DNA of 64,000 nucleotides from Zongyangia gallinarum (GTDB lineage: Bacteria; Bacillota; Clostridia; Oscillospirales; Ruminococcaceae), in the NCBI GenBank assembly GCA_904419315.1, contig CAJFQY010000004.1:5166-69165 (forward strand). The letters are read 5' to 3'. Below are positions 7,624-16,127 of this stretch, in pieces. The notes under the pieces were generated by a model, which saw only the letters and a program-made list of their open reading frames with translations, made no database searches and was not told the origin of the DNA. The position numbers were made by a program, and so were the translations under genes. Each line of letters opens with the position of its first letter. Position 1 is the stretch's first letter.

Positions 7624-8055
7624 ATGAAAATTTCAACCAAGGGAAGATATGGCATGCGCCTGATGGTAGAGCTGGGTCTCGCTTATGAAGGAAAACCCGT
7701 TTCCCTGCGTGATATTGCAAAGAGACAGGAAATCAGTGAAAAATATTTGGAGCAGATCGTTACCCGTTTGGGAAAGGCGGGGCTGGTCAAAAGTACGCGG
7801 GGGGCGCAAGGTGGTTACCGTCTGGAGAGGGAACCCTCCCAGATCACAGTAGGAGATATTCTTCGGGTAACGGAGGGAAGCTTGACCCCGGTAGCCTGCT
7901 TGGATGACGACGAATGTCCTCGGCGGGAGCGGTGTGTTACCTATTCCGTCTGGTCCCGGGTACAGGAGGCGATGACCAGAGTGGTGGATCAAATTACCCT
8001 CCAGGAATTGGTGGATGACTATCGCCGGAAAAATGAGGAGTTCTCACCTGTTTGA
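7624..8055 (+). CDS. Rrf2-family transcriptional regulator (IscR/CymR-like)
   Basis: 143 aa winged-helix regulator. The start (MKISTKGRYGMRLMVELG) is the family signature; recognition helices lie at about 28-50 and the wing at 60-70 (GAQGGYRLER). Three cysteines, C92, C98 and C104, with spacing C-x5-C-x5-C, match the Fe-S ligands of IscR/NsrR-type members and are absent from CymR-type members. It is divergent from nadA, an Fe-S enzyme, which suggests control of nadA or Fe-S supply. No isc/suf genes are near. The target is not known. Confidence 0.9.
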   Translation: MKISTKGRYGMRLMVELGLAYEGKPVSLRDIAKRQEISEKYLEQIVTRLGKAGLVKSTRGAQGGYRLEREPSQITVGDILRVTEGSLTPVACLDDDECPRRERCVTYSVWSRVQEAMTRVVDQITLQELVDDYRRKNEEFSPV

Positions 8056-8125
8056 CAGCCGGAGAGAAACAACTTAAAATATATTTTGTAGAATCGTTGG
8101 ACCAGGTGAATCAAAGGAGGCAGCG

Positions 8126-9028
8126 GTGGTTCCTATGTATAATCCTCAACTGGATACCTTCATTTGCGTAGTGGATTCCGGCAGTTTTAATAAAGCCGCC
8201 GAAAAGCTCTATATTTCCCCGCCAGCGGTCATCAAACAGATCAACCTGCTGGAAGAAAGCCTGGATTTGCAGCTTTTTGTTCGCACCCATAGGGGGCTGG
8301 TCTTGACAAATGCGGGAAAATCCCTTTATCAGGACGCGAAATATATCATCCAGTATTGTAAGGATTCTGTGACACGTGCCAAAAATGCTATGCAGGAAAG
8401 TGAAAACATTATCCGCATTGGCACTTCACCGATGACACCGGCCCAGGTACTGGTGGATTTGTGGCCCAAGATTCAAAAAAGTTGTCCCAACACAAAGTTT
8501 CAGCTGATTCCTTTTGATAATACCCCTGAGAATGCGAGAGAGATCCTGGGAAATCTGGGCCAGAACATCGATGTAGTAGCAGGTATCTTTGATGAGACCA
8601 TGTTGAATCTGCGACAATGCGCAGGACTGGAGCTTACCAGAGAACCCATCTGCTGCGCGGTTTCTGTTCACCATAGGCTGGCACAAAAGGACAGGCTTTC
8701 CATGGAGGATCTATATGGAGAGAAACTGATGCTCATGCGCAGGAATTGGAGCCATTACGTAGATCTGCTCCGGGATGACATTTGGAAGAACCACCCACAA
8801 ATCCAGATTGTGGATTTCGATTTTTATGATGTAGCGGCATTTAACCAATGCGAGAATAATAACTGTGTCCTCATGGCAGTGGAAAATTGGCGATATGTCC
8901 ACCCACTGCTCAAGATTCTGCCGGTGGATTGGGGATATACCATACCTTTCGGCCTGCTCCATTCTCCCAATCCATCTCCTACGGTAAAGCGATTTTTGCA
9001 GGCTGTGGCAAGGGTAGTAAAAGCGTAA
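8126..9028 (+). CDS. LysR-family transcriptional regulator
   Basis: 300 aa. The N-terminal winged helix (SGSFNKAAEKLYISPPAVIKQ) is followed by the co-inducer-binding domain from about residue 90. The GTG at 8126 sits 5 bases after AAAGGAGG; an ATG 9 bases later is possible. It is immediately upstream of, and codirectional with, the aldo/keto reductase and flavodoxin region, from which it is separated by a terminator, so it is the likely regulator of that region (inference). The effector is unknown. A Cys/Asn-rich patch (FNQCENNNCVLM) lies in the effector domain. Confidence 0.93.
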   Translation: MVPMYNPQLDTFICVVDSGSFNKAAEKLYISPPAVIKQINLLEESLDLQLFVRTHRGLVLTNAGKSLYQDAKYIIQYCKDSVTRAKNAMQESENIIRIGTSPMTPAQVLVDLWPKIQKSCPNTKFQLIPFDNTPENAREILGNLGQNIDVVAGIFDETMLNLRQCAGLELTREPICCAVSVHHRLAQKDRLSMEDLYGEKLMLMRRNWSHYVDLLRDDIWKNHPQIQIVDFDFYDVAAFNQCENNNCVLMAVENWRYVHPLLKILPVDWGYTIPFGLLHSPNPSPTVKRFLQAVARVVKA

Positions 9029-9062
9029 GGTACTGTTAACCTTGTAGTAAATACTCCATAAC

Positions 9063-9096
9063 AAAACGAGACTTCTGTGGAAGTCTCGTTTTTTTT
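9063..9096 (+). terminator. Terminator after the LysR gene
   Basis: AAAACGAGACTTC / GAAGTCTCGTTTT with a TGTG loop and eight T. The 3' half overlaps the promoter-like sequence at 9073-9101. Confidence 0.88.
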
Positions 9097-9101
9097 ATAA
9101 T
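9073..9101 (+). promoter_or_regulatory. Promoter-like element, copy 1
   Basis: TTCTGT (9073-9078), 17 bp, TATAAT (9096-9101), then AAAGACAAAGG. The same layout recurs at 15028-15056 ahead of an aldo/keto reductase. The -35 is far from consensus, which suggests an activator-dependent promoter. Confidence 0.5.
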
Positions 9102-9139
9102 AAAGACAAAGGTAACAGGAAAGAAAGTGACAGAACAAT

Positions 9140-10165
9140 ATGAAAAAAACGGTTTTTACCCTTATCCTCCTTTGCCTGCTAATGTGCTGTGCTGGATGTC
9201 ACACAGGTCAGACAAATAGCAATGGCGGTGACAACGGAACCTCAGGAAATATTTCACAGGAATCTGAAAGAGAGAACACAGCGCAACAGAGTATAGATGA
9301 ATATTATACCGTTAACTCCAAAATAACAGATGTCATCAATGACCCGGTTTTTGAAGAATATGGCCGGTTGATCTTTCCCGTTGACAGCGGCTATTACAGC
9401 GGGGATACGCTGGGAGAGCTTCGGCTGACCTGGTACAACAACATTGACCCCGATAAGACGGTGGAAATTGTCAATGACCTTAAAGCACGGGCTCAGGCAG
9501 GAGAAACGGTGTTTTATGATATTTACACAGAAGAGGAGAAGGCAGAGGATCCGGAAAAAGAGGATACAGGACTATTTTTCTTCAGGGGAGAAGCTGGAAA
9601 ACAATTTGCTGTATGTAATGCCGGCGGAGGATTTGCCTATGTAGGGGCCATGCAGGATAGTTTTCCTCACGCGTTAGAATTATCAAAGCGCGGATATAAC
9701 GCCTTTGCGTTAATTTATCGTCCGGGATCCCAGACAGCCTGCGAAGATCTGGCCCGTGCCATCAGCTTTATCTTTGACCATGCGGAGGAATTAGGAGTAG
9801 ATACAACTTGCTACTCCCTGTGGGGTGGTTCTGCCGGGGCAAGAATGGCAGCCTGGCTGGGATCTTATGGACCGGGAGCCTTCGGGGGAGAGGATCTGCC
9901 GCAACCTGGCGCCGTTATCATGCAGTATACAGGCCACTCTGATTATACCGAAAACGATCCACCGACCTTTGCCTGTGTGGGAGAGAACGACGGTATCGCC
10001 AGCTGGAGGACAATGCAGCGGAGGATCGACGCCCTAAGTTCTTTGGGCATACCAACAGAGTTTCACCACTATCCTGGCCTTAGCCACGGCTTTGGTCTGG
10101 GCACTGGTACAGTAGCTGAGGGCTGGATCGATGATGCTGTGGCTTTCTGGGAAGAGCAAATGTAG
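9140..10165 (+). CDS. Alpha/beta-hydrolase lipoprotein
   Basis: 341 aa. The N terminus is a lipoprotein signal (lysines, hydrophobic core, lipobox CCAGC), so it should be anchored outside the membrane. After a low-complexity linker comes an esterase/lipase-type alpha/beta-hydrolase domain: oxyanion loop NAGGGF, nucleophile motif WGGSAGAR, an acid in the VGENDG region and the histidine in LSHGFG. The BD-FAE/HSL-like architecture suggests an esterase or deacetylase on a small ester; the substrate is unknown. A related hydrolase domain occurs in the fusion at 12141. It is the first gene of the redox cluster. Confidence 0.85.
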   Translation: MKKTVFTLILLCLLMCCAGCHTGQTNSNGGDNGTSGNISQESERENTAQQSIDEYYTVNSKITDVINDPVFEEYGRLIFPVDSGYYSGDTLGELRLTWYNNIDPDKTVEIVNDLKARAQAGETVFYDIYTEEEKAEDPEKEDTGLFFFRGEAGKQFAVCNAGGGFAYVGAMQDSFPHALELSKRGYNAFALIYRPGSQTACEDLARAISFIFDHAEELGVDTTCYSLWGGSAGARMAAWLGSYGPGAFGGEDLPQPGAVIMQYTGHSDYTENDPPTFACVGENDGIASWRTMQRRIDALSSLGIPTEFHHYPGLSHGFGLGTGTVAEGWIDDAVAFWEEQM

Positions 10166-10256
10166 GGAGAAAAACAGTCAGAAGTGTATAGGACACGTAT
10201 CTCCTCTGATTATTGACCATTGGAAACTAGGAAATCCATAAAAAGGAGATTTGTAT

Positions 10257-11426
10257 ATGAATAACTTTATCTTTCAAAATGCAACGAAAGTTTATTTTGG
10301 CAAGGGATGTGTAAAGGAGTACCTCTCCTGCCTGACAGAACCCTATCACACCATCATGCTGGCCTATGGGGGAGGCTCTATCAAGGCAAACGGTATCTAC
10401 GATGAGGTAACCAGCATTTTATGGGCTGCGGGGAAAAGGATCGTTGAGTTTTCAGGCATTATGGCAAACCCCACTTATGCAAAGGTGCAAAAGGGCGCAA
10501 AACTGGCTCGGGAACAACATGTGGACATGATCCTCGGCGTCGGCGGAGGCAGCGTGATGGACTGTTGTAAGGCGATATCTCTAGCAGCAAAGTATGAGGG
10601 GGACGTTTGGAATGACTTTTGGGAGAAACCTGGAGTCATCGAGGTTGATCCACTCCCCTTAGGCATTATCGTCACAGTGGCGGGAACTGGAAGTGAGTGC
10701 AATGGCGGTGCGGTCATTACCAACGAGGAGAAAAAAGTAAAGACTGGAAGGGATTATCCCAAACTCAATCCCAGCTTTGCCCTAATGGATCCCGTCTATA
10801 CCTATAGTGTGCCGGTCAAGCAGATGGTTTCCGGCGGGTTTGATATCCTCAGCCACATCATGGAAACCTATTTCAGCGAGCCCAATGAGGACAATGTCTC
10901 CGACGACATCATGGAAGCTTTGATGAAAAGCGTGATCCGAAATCTGCGTGCCGCCATTGTGAATCCAAAGGATTACACCGCCCGCAGCAATCTGCTGTGG
11001 GACTCCACTATGGCGGAGAACCGCATTATTAAAATGGGCAAGCGGTGCGATTTTCAGTGCCACAATATGGAACATCAGCTGGGAGCCTACACCGACTGTA
11101 ATCACGGCTGCGGCCTGGCGGTGCTCCATCCAGTTTACTACCGGCATATCTACAAAGCGGGCCTGCCCAAATTTGTCCGCTTTGCAATAAATGTGTGGGA
11201 AATCGATGGCAATGGGAAAAGCGACGAAGAGCTTGCCCGGGCCGGAGTGGAAGCTCTGGCAGACTTTATCAAAGAGATCGGACTGCCCACCACCCTGCGG
11301 GAGCTGGGCGTTACCGATAGAACGCAGCTGCGCGAGATTGCCGATTCCTGCGGCATTTCAGCGGGCAGCTACAGGAAAATGACTCATGAAGAAATTTTGG
11401 AAATCTTTAACGAGTGTTTTGAATGA
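10257..11426 (+). CDS. Iron-containing alcohol dehydrogenase, copy 1
   Basis: 389 aa group III Fe-dependent alcohol/butanol dehydrogenase (BdhA/YqhD-like), reducing aldehydes with NAD(P)H. The coenzyme motif LGVGGGSVMDCCKAI and the metal ligands are in place (GGFDILSHIMETYF, then HNMEHQLGAYTDCNHG). ATG 10257 follows AAAAGGAGA; a TTG two codons upstream is less likely. A paralogue lies at 23879-25024 with long stretches of near-identical protein. In both places a surface flavodoxin gene follows directly, here 14 bp later. Confidence 0.94.
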   Translation: MNNFIFQNATKVYFGKGCVKEYLSCLTEPYHTIMLAYGGGSIKANGIYDEVTSILWAAGKRIVEFSGIMANPTYAKVQKGAKLAREQHVDMILGVGGGSVMDCCKAISLAAKYEGDVWNDFWEKPGVIEVDPLPLGIIVTVAGTGSECNGGAVITNEEKKVKTGRDYPKLNPSFALMDPVYTYSVPVKQMVSGGFDILSHIMETYFSEPNEDNVSDDIMEALMKSVIRNLRAAIVNPKDYTARSNLLWDSTMAENRIIKMGKRCDFQCHNMEHQLGAYTDCNHGCGLAVLHPVYYRHIYKAGLPKFVRFAINVWEIDGNGKSDEELARAGVEALADFIKEIGLPTTLRELGVTDRTQLREIADSCGISAGSYRKMTHEEILEIFNECFE

Positions 11427-11440
11427 AAGGAGACATTACC

Positions 11441-12121
11441 ATGAAAAAATTAATCGCTTTATTGATGGGATTTGTAATGATACTGGGCCTTGCCTCATGC
11501 AGCAGTGAAACACCAGATTCCTCCAGTTCTTCTGCATCTACTTCGACAGCACCCCAGACTTCCCAGTCCTCCGAGCCGGAAGAAACTTCTTCTGCCTCCA
11601 CAAGCAGTGAATCCGTTCAGGAATCGCAGACAGAGGGCGGAAAGACATTGGTTGTATATTTTTCAGCCACCGGAAATACAGAAGGGGCTGCAGGCTACAT
11701 TGCGGAAGCAACGGGCGGTGACCTGTTTGAACTAGAGCCGGTTGAGCCGTATACCGATGCTGACCTTAACTGGAATGATACAAACAGCCGTGTTGTGTAT
11801 GAGCATGACAATCCTGATGATCGGGATGTAGAACTTGTGGCCGATACCGTCGAGAATTGGGAAGAATATGACACTGTGTTTATTGGATATCCCATTTGGT
11901 GGGGCATTGCGGCCTGGCCGGTAGACACGTTTATCGAAGCCAACGATTTTACCGGAAAAACAGTGATCCCCTTCTGCACCTCTACCAGCTCTGGCCTTGG
12001 CGAAAGCGGGCAGCTGTTAGCGGATATGGCCGGAACCGGCAATTGGCTGGAAGGACAGCGCTTCTCCTCCAATGTAAGCGCAGAGGAAGTACAATCCTGG
12101 GTGGATGGCCTGGGCCTATAA
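11441..12121 (+). CDS. Surface-anchored flavodoxin (lipoprotein), intact copy
   Basis: 227 aa. The lipoprotein signal ends in LASC (lipobox), followed by a Ser/Thr/Glu linker of about 50 residues and then a flavodoxin domain. The FMN phosphate loop is FSATGNTEG and the isoalloxazine region contains GYPIWWG. Flavodoxins are usually cytoplasmic, so export with a lipid anchor points to electron transfer or quinone/aldehyde reduction at the cell surface (inference). The ATG 11441 follows AAAGGAG. It lies 14 bp after the alcohol dehydrogenase and overlaps nothing. A frameshifted paralogue is at 25085. Confidence 0.9.
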   Translation: MKKLIALLMGFVMILGLASCSSETPDSSSSSASTSTAPQTSQSSEPEETSSASTSSESVQESQTEGGKTLVVYFSATGNTEGAAGYIAEATGGDLFELEPVEPYTDADLNWNDTNSRVVYEHDNPDDRDVELVADTVENWEEYDTVFIGYPIWWGIAAWPVDTFIEANDFTGKTVIPFCTSTSSGLGESGQLLADMAGTGNWLEGQRFSSNVSAEEVQSWVDGLGL

Positions 12122-12140
12122 AAGAAAAGAGGCGCTACTT

Positions 12141-13526
12141 TTGAAAAAAAACTTGGCCATTCTTTTGGCCTTTATCCTGATACTTGGACTGGCTGCATGC
12201 GGAACAACACGGGAGACCTCCTCCTCCCAAGCGGCTGCCCCTTCCTCGGATGGGGCGGGCGCTACCCAGCAGCAAAGCCATTTCAACATTCTTGTTGCCT
12301 ACGCCCCAGCAAAGGATGGCGATGCCTTAGAGCAAGCGGCCATACTGCTGGGGGAAACGGTAGGCGGCGATCTGTTCCCCATTGAGAAAGAAACGGAGAA
12401 AGATTTCTCTACCTACGAATTTGTTTTGCTGGGATTTTCCGCTGTAGACAGTACCCTGCCGGAAACCATACAGAATTTTCTTGGGGAGAATGATTTTGGA
12501 GCAAGAACGATTTTCCCCTTTGTAGCTGGAGATGGAAATGATTCCAATGAAATTCTCTCCGCAATTTCACAGCTGCAGCCTGGTGCTCTTTTGGGAGAGA
12601 CGGTTCTGCTGCTTTCCGAAGACACAGGGGAGGAGGAAATCAAAGCATGGGCCCAGGGACTGGAGCTGTCTGACGAGGAATTTGTTCCTGAGAACGGCGA
12701 TGGCAATACGGTAGTCACTGCCGCTGTAACTCCCCAGGCTCAACAGGTCCTATATCTGTGGGAGGAAGGCAATGTTCCTGCCACCACAGAGTATACTGTC
12801 AACAATGGCAACTACTCAGATGACCCGGATTTCCGACCCTATCTCACCAGCTTCCCGGTACCAGAGGGAACAGAGATCAAGGGTGCAGTCCTGATCTGTC
12901 CTGGCGGAGCATTTCAGTTTCGCAGCGACCATCCGGAAGGCATAGATGTAGCGGAAGCCTTAAGCCAGCTTGGATATCAGAGCTTTGTAGTAGACTATCG
13001 CTTGCGGCCCTATACCCAACAGGAAGGCGCGTTGGATCTGGCCCGTGCCGTTCGATTTGTCCGGGCCCACGCCAGTGAATATGGCATAGATGAAGAGGAC
13101 ATTGCTGTTATGGGATTTTCCGCCGGTGGGATCCTAAGCGGCGAGATGCTGCTGAATTTTGATGGGCAGGTCAACGGCACAGCGTTGGATCCAGACTATG
13201 TACCGGACGACCTTGACGCTGTTTCTGCCGACGCGTCGGCCTGTGGTATGATCTACTCCTTTTATGGACGGCTGAGCGTTGGAACCACCGATGTAGCATT
13301 GCTGCGGTCCGGAAATCTGCCTCCTACTTTTTACTGCTATGGTACCCGTGATCCATTCTATGAGCAGTTTTTGGCCAATGCCGATGCAGCGGAAGAGGCC
13401 GGCGTTTCGGTACAGCGGCTGCAACTCGACAACATGCCTCACGGCTTTGGAGCAGATGGCGGATGGATCCCCACCTACGATCAATGGCTGTCGGGAATCT
13501 TTGAAAGCGCTTCAGGCCGAAGCTGA
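12141..13526 (+). CDS. Lipoprotein fusing a degenerate flavodoxin to an alpha/beta-hydrolase
   Basis: 461 aa from a TTG at 12141, chosen because the lipoprotein signal (LGLAAC lipobox) starts there. Residues about 50-175 align in style with the flavodoxin just upstream (GGDLFPIE, TIFPFV, the closing WAQGLEL), but the FMN phosphate loop is replaced by YAPAKDGD, so FMN binding is doubtful. Residues about 200-455 are an esterase-type hydrolase: oxyanion CPGGAF, nucleophile GFSAGG, acid in YGTRDPF and histidine in MPHGFG. It may be a hydrolase with a flavodoxin-derived docking domain. It begins 19 bp after the intact flavodoxin gene. Confidence 0.82.
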   Translation: MKKNLAILLAFILILGLAACGTTRETSSSQAAAPSSDGAGATQQQSHFNILVAYAPAKDGDALEQAAILLGETVGGDLFPIEKETEKDFSTYEFVLLGFSAVDSTLPETIQNFLGENDFGARTIFPFVAGDGNDSNEILSAISQLQPGALLGETVLLLSEDTGEEEIKAWAQGLELSDEEFVPENGDGNTVVTAAVTPQAQQVLYLWEEGNVPATTEYTVNNGNYSDDPDFRPYLTSFPVPEGTEIKGAVLICPGGAFQFRSDHPEGIDVAEALSQLGYQSFVVDYRLRPYTQQEGALDLARAVRFVRAHASEYGIDEEDIAVMGFSAGGILSGEMLLNFDGQVNGTALDPDYVPDDLDAVSADASACGMIYSFYGRLSVGTTDVALLRSGNLPPTFYCYGTRDPFYEQFLANADAAEEAGVSVQRLQLDNMPHGFGADGGWIPTYDQWLSGIFESASGRS

Positions 13527-13555
13527 CATTCGCTTTGGGAATATAAAAATAAACA

Positions 13556-13600
13556 GGCAACCCTTCCCGTATCAGTCGGGAGGGGTTTGCCTTTGTTCTT
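13556..13600 (+). terminator. Probable terminator or attenuator
   Basis: Stem GGCAA-CCCTTCCCG / CGGGAGGGG-TTTGCC followed by TTTGTTCTT, between the fusion lipoprotein and the MATE gene. The T tract is broken, so read-through is likely. Confidence 0.6.
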
Positions 13601-13632
13601 TGCCGCAATCAGAAAGAGGGGTTGTACAAGCT

Positions 13633-14991
13633 ATGGAGGAAAAAACGGAAAAGTATCTATTTGAATCAATGCCGGTGCCGAAAGCGGTGGCAACATTGGC
13701 AATTCCCACCATCATTAGTCAGGTAGTAACGATGATCTATAATTTGGCTGATACCTTTTTTATAGGCCAGATTGGAGATCCCACCATGGTGGCGGCAGTA
13801 TCCCTGGTGTCACCGTGGTTTAACCTGCTCACCGCGCTGGGCAACTTATTCGGCCTAGGAGGAAGTAGCCTGATTTCCCGGATGCTGGGCGCCCAAAACC
13901 ACAGAGATATCAAACATGTAGCCGCATTCAGTGTGTGGGGAGGGGCAGCGGCTACCTTGATCTTTTCTATGGTAACCTACTTTACCCGTAATCCACTTTT
14001 GTATTTCTTAGGGGCGAGCTCAGCCACCTATGGTTATGCGGAAAGCTATCTGTTTTGGGTGGTGGTATTGGGCGGAATTCCCACCATGGTTAGCCTGACA
14101 TTGGGCCATCTGCTGCGCAGTGAGGGACATGCTCGACAAGCCAGTGCCGGGATGATGTTTGGCGGTATCCTCAATGTGGTATTAGACCCGATTCTGATTT
14201 TCGGTTTTCATATGGATGTAACAGGGGCCGCTATTGCCACAGCATTTTCCAATGCTGCCTCTGTCGTATTTTTTGTTGTTTGCTACCTCCGTCTCGGAAA
14301 TAAAACGGCAGTGTCCCTTCATCCAAAAAATTTTACTTTCCGGTTCACCGGCCCAGTCTTTTCGGTGGGACTGGCCTCTGCGTTGGCTACAGCTTTGGGA
14401 AACGCTTCCAACATGGTGATGGTGCGTCTCGCCTCCGGATATGGGGATATTCCTGTAGCAGCCTACGGCATTGTCAAACGGATTGACCAGTTCCCGCTGA
14501 ACGTCTCCATGGGGCTATGTCAGGGCTTTATGCCCCTGGTAGGATATAGTTTTGCAGCAAAAAATTATCAGCGAATGCTCCATGTTTCCGTGTTTTCCTG
14601 GAAGACAGCCCTTGTAATGTCCGCCTGTTTTGTGGCCTGCTTTGCCATCTTTGCGCCACAAATTCTGCATTTGTTTATCCCAGAGGAACAGACCAGCACG
14701 TTGGGAGCCCAGTTTTTGAGGATTGCGTGCCTGGCCGTTCCACTGACTTCGGTGAACTTCCTGATTAGCTACACCTTGCAGGCAATGGGGAAGGGAATAC
14801 CCTCTGCAATCCTTACCTTCAGCAGGCAGGGGCTTCTCAATATCCCATTGCTCATCCTTATGAATATCACCATTGGAATGTATGGAATGATCTGGACACA
14901 GTTGGTAGTAGAAATCATCATGCTGCCTGTCTCTTTGGGAATCTATGCTTTTACCTTGAAACGGTTGAGCCCCTCTGCCCAAGGACGATGA
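13633..14991 (+). CDS. MATE-family efflux transporter
   Basis: 452 aa multidrug and toxin extrusion protein, Na+- or H+-driven, with twelve predicted membrane helices in two halves. Typical motifs are LAIPTIISQVVTMIYNLADT at the N terminus and YGIVKRIDQFPLNVSMGLCQG at the start of the second half. The ATG 13633 is preceded by GAGGGG; the frame is open upstream but overlaps the previous gene and has no site. Its place inside the redox cluster suggests export of a substrate or product of these enzymes, but substrate cannot be read from sequence. Confidence 0.92.
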   Translation: MEEKTEKYLFESMPVPKAVATLAIPTIISQVVTMIYNLADTFFIGQIGDPTMVAAVSLVSPWFNLLTALGNLFGLGGSSLISRMLGAQNHRDIKHVAAFSVWGGAAATLIFSMVTYFTRNPLLYFLGASSATYGYAESYLFWVVVLGGIPTMVSLTLGHLLRSEGHARQASAGMMFGGILNVVLDPILIFGFHMDVTGAAIATAFSNAASVVFFVVCYLRLGNKTAVSLHPKNFTFRFTGPVFSVGLASALATALGNASNMVMVRLASGYGDIPVAAYGIVKRIDQFPLNVSMGLCQGFMPLVGYSFAAKNYQRMLHVSVFSWKTALVMSACFVACFAIFAPQILHLFIPEEQTSTLGAQFLRIACLAVPLTSVNFLISYTLQAMGKGIPSAILTFSRQGLLNIPLLILMNITIGMYGMIWTQLVVEIIMLPVSLGIYAFTLKRLSPSAQGR

Positions 14992-15027
14992 TAACCTTTA
15001 GGTTGCAACTGCCAAACAAAAGGAAAC

Positions 15028-15056
15028 TTCTGCTTTGTATCCGGCAAGCCTATAAT
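15028..15056 (+). promoter_or_regulatory. Promoter-like element, copy 2
   Basis: TTCTGC (15028-15033), 17 bp, TATAAT (15051-15056), then AGAGACAAAGG. Spacing and the 17 bases from the -10 onward match the element at 9096-9112 with one difference. Confidence 0.55.
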
Positions 15057-15081
15057 AGAGACAAAGGAGATGACATTCGAC

Positions 15082-16098
15082 ATGCAGACAAGAACATTGG
15101 GTAAGGATCTGACAGTTTCCGCCGTGGGTCTGGGATGTATGGGCTTTTCCCACGCTTATGGGGCCCCGACGGAAGAGAAGGATACAATCAACCTGCTCCG
15201 GCAGGCGGTAGATATTGGTTACACTTTTTTTGACACCGCAGAGGTGTATGGAACACCGGCAGATCCCCATGTCAATGAACGCCTGGTGGGGGAAGCGTTG
15301 GCGCCTTACCGGAACAAGGTGATCATCGCCACCAAATTTGGCCTGCGCTTTGATTTTGCAAGCGGCAAGGTGCCTTTGCCGTTGGTTCCGGATTCCCGGC
15401 CGGGGACAATTAGAAAATCGGTGGAAGACTCGCTCAAACGTCTGCAAACCGATCATATTGACTTGTATTTTCAACATCGCATTGACCCAGCCATCAGCCC
15501 AGAGGAAGTAGCCGGCGTCATGGCGGACTTGATCCGGGAAGGGAAAATTACACACTGGGGGATTTCAGAAGCCAACGAGGATTATCTGCGCCGGGCTCAT
15601 CGGGTTTGCCCAGTGACCGCGGTACAAAACCGCTACTCCATGATGGCGAGACACTATGAATCCCTGTTTCCAGTGTTAGAGGAATTGGGAGTGGGCTTGG
15701 TGGCTTTCTCTCCCATGGCAAACGGATTTCTCACCGGCAAATATGGCAAGGGGGAACACTTCGACCGACAATACGACTACCGGGCTGCCATGCCACAGTT
15801 TACCGATGAGGCAGTGGATCAAAATCAAAAACTGTTAGAACTGCTTCATCACATGGCAAAACAGAAAAACGCCACACCTGCCCAGATTTCCATGGCGTGG
15901 ATGCTCTGTAAAAAGCCATGGATTGTCCCCATTCCGGGAACACGCAAACCGGAGCGGATGAAGGAAAATATGGGCGCTGCCGCAATCCCGCTGACGGAAT
16001 CGGAAATCAATGCCTTGGATGAGGCTTTAAATCATATGCAAATGTCGGCAGTTTATGGCGTAATGCCGGCCAAGATGAATCATACTGTTGCAAAATAG
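15082..16098 (+). CDS. Aldo/keto reductase (AKR), long form
   Basis: 338 aa NAD(P)H-dependent reductase of the YhdN/AKR13-like type. It has the TIM-barrel start (VSAVGLGCMGFSHAYG), the catalytic Asp and Tyr in FFDTAEVYG, the Lys in IIATKFG, the His in YFQHRIDP, and the coenzyme end PGTRKPERMKENM. ATG 15082 is 12 bases after AAAGGAG; an ATG overlapping that site at 15070 is unlikely. It starts a run of codirectional redox genes, with the promoter-like element just upstream. Confidence 0.93.
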   Translation: MQTRTLGKDLTVSAVGLGCMGFSHAYGAPTEEKDTINLLRQAVDIGYTFFDTAEVYGTPADPHVNERLVGEALAPYRNKVIIATKFGLRFDFASGKVPLPLVPDSRPGTIRKSVEDSLKRLQTDHIDLYFQHRIDPAISPEEVAGVMADLIREGKITHWGISEANEDYLRRAHRVCPVTAVQNRYSMMARHYESLFPVLEELGVGLVAFSPMANGFLTGKYGKGEHFDRQYDYRAAMPQFTDEAVDQNQKLLELLHHMAKQKNATPAQISMAWMLCKKPWIVPIPGTRKPERMKENMGAAAIPLTESEINALDEALNHMQMSAVYGVMPAKMNHTVAK

Positions 16099-16127
16099 TT
16101 GCAATGAATAAAAAGGAGGAATTTGCC

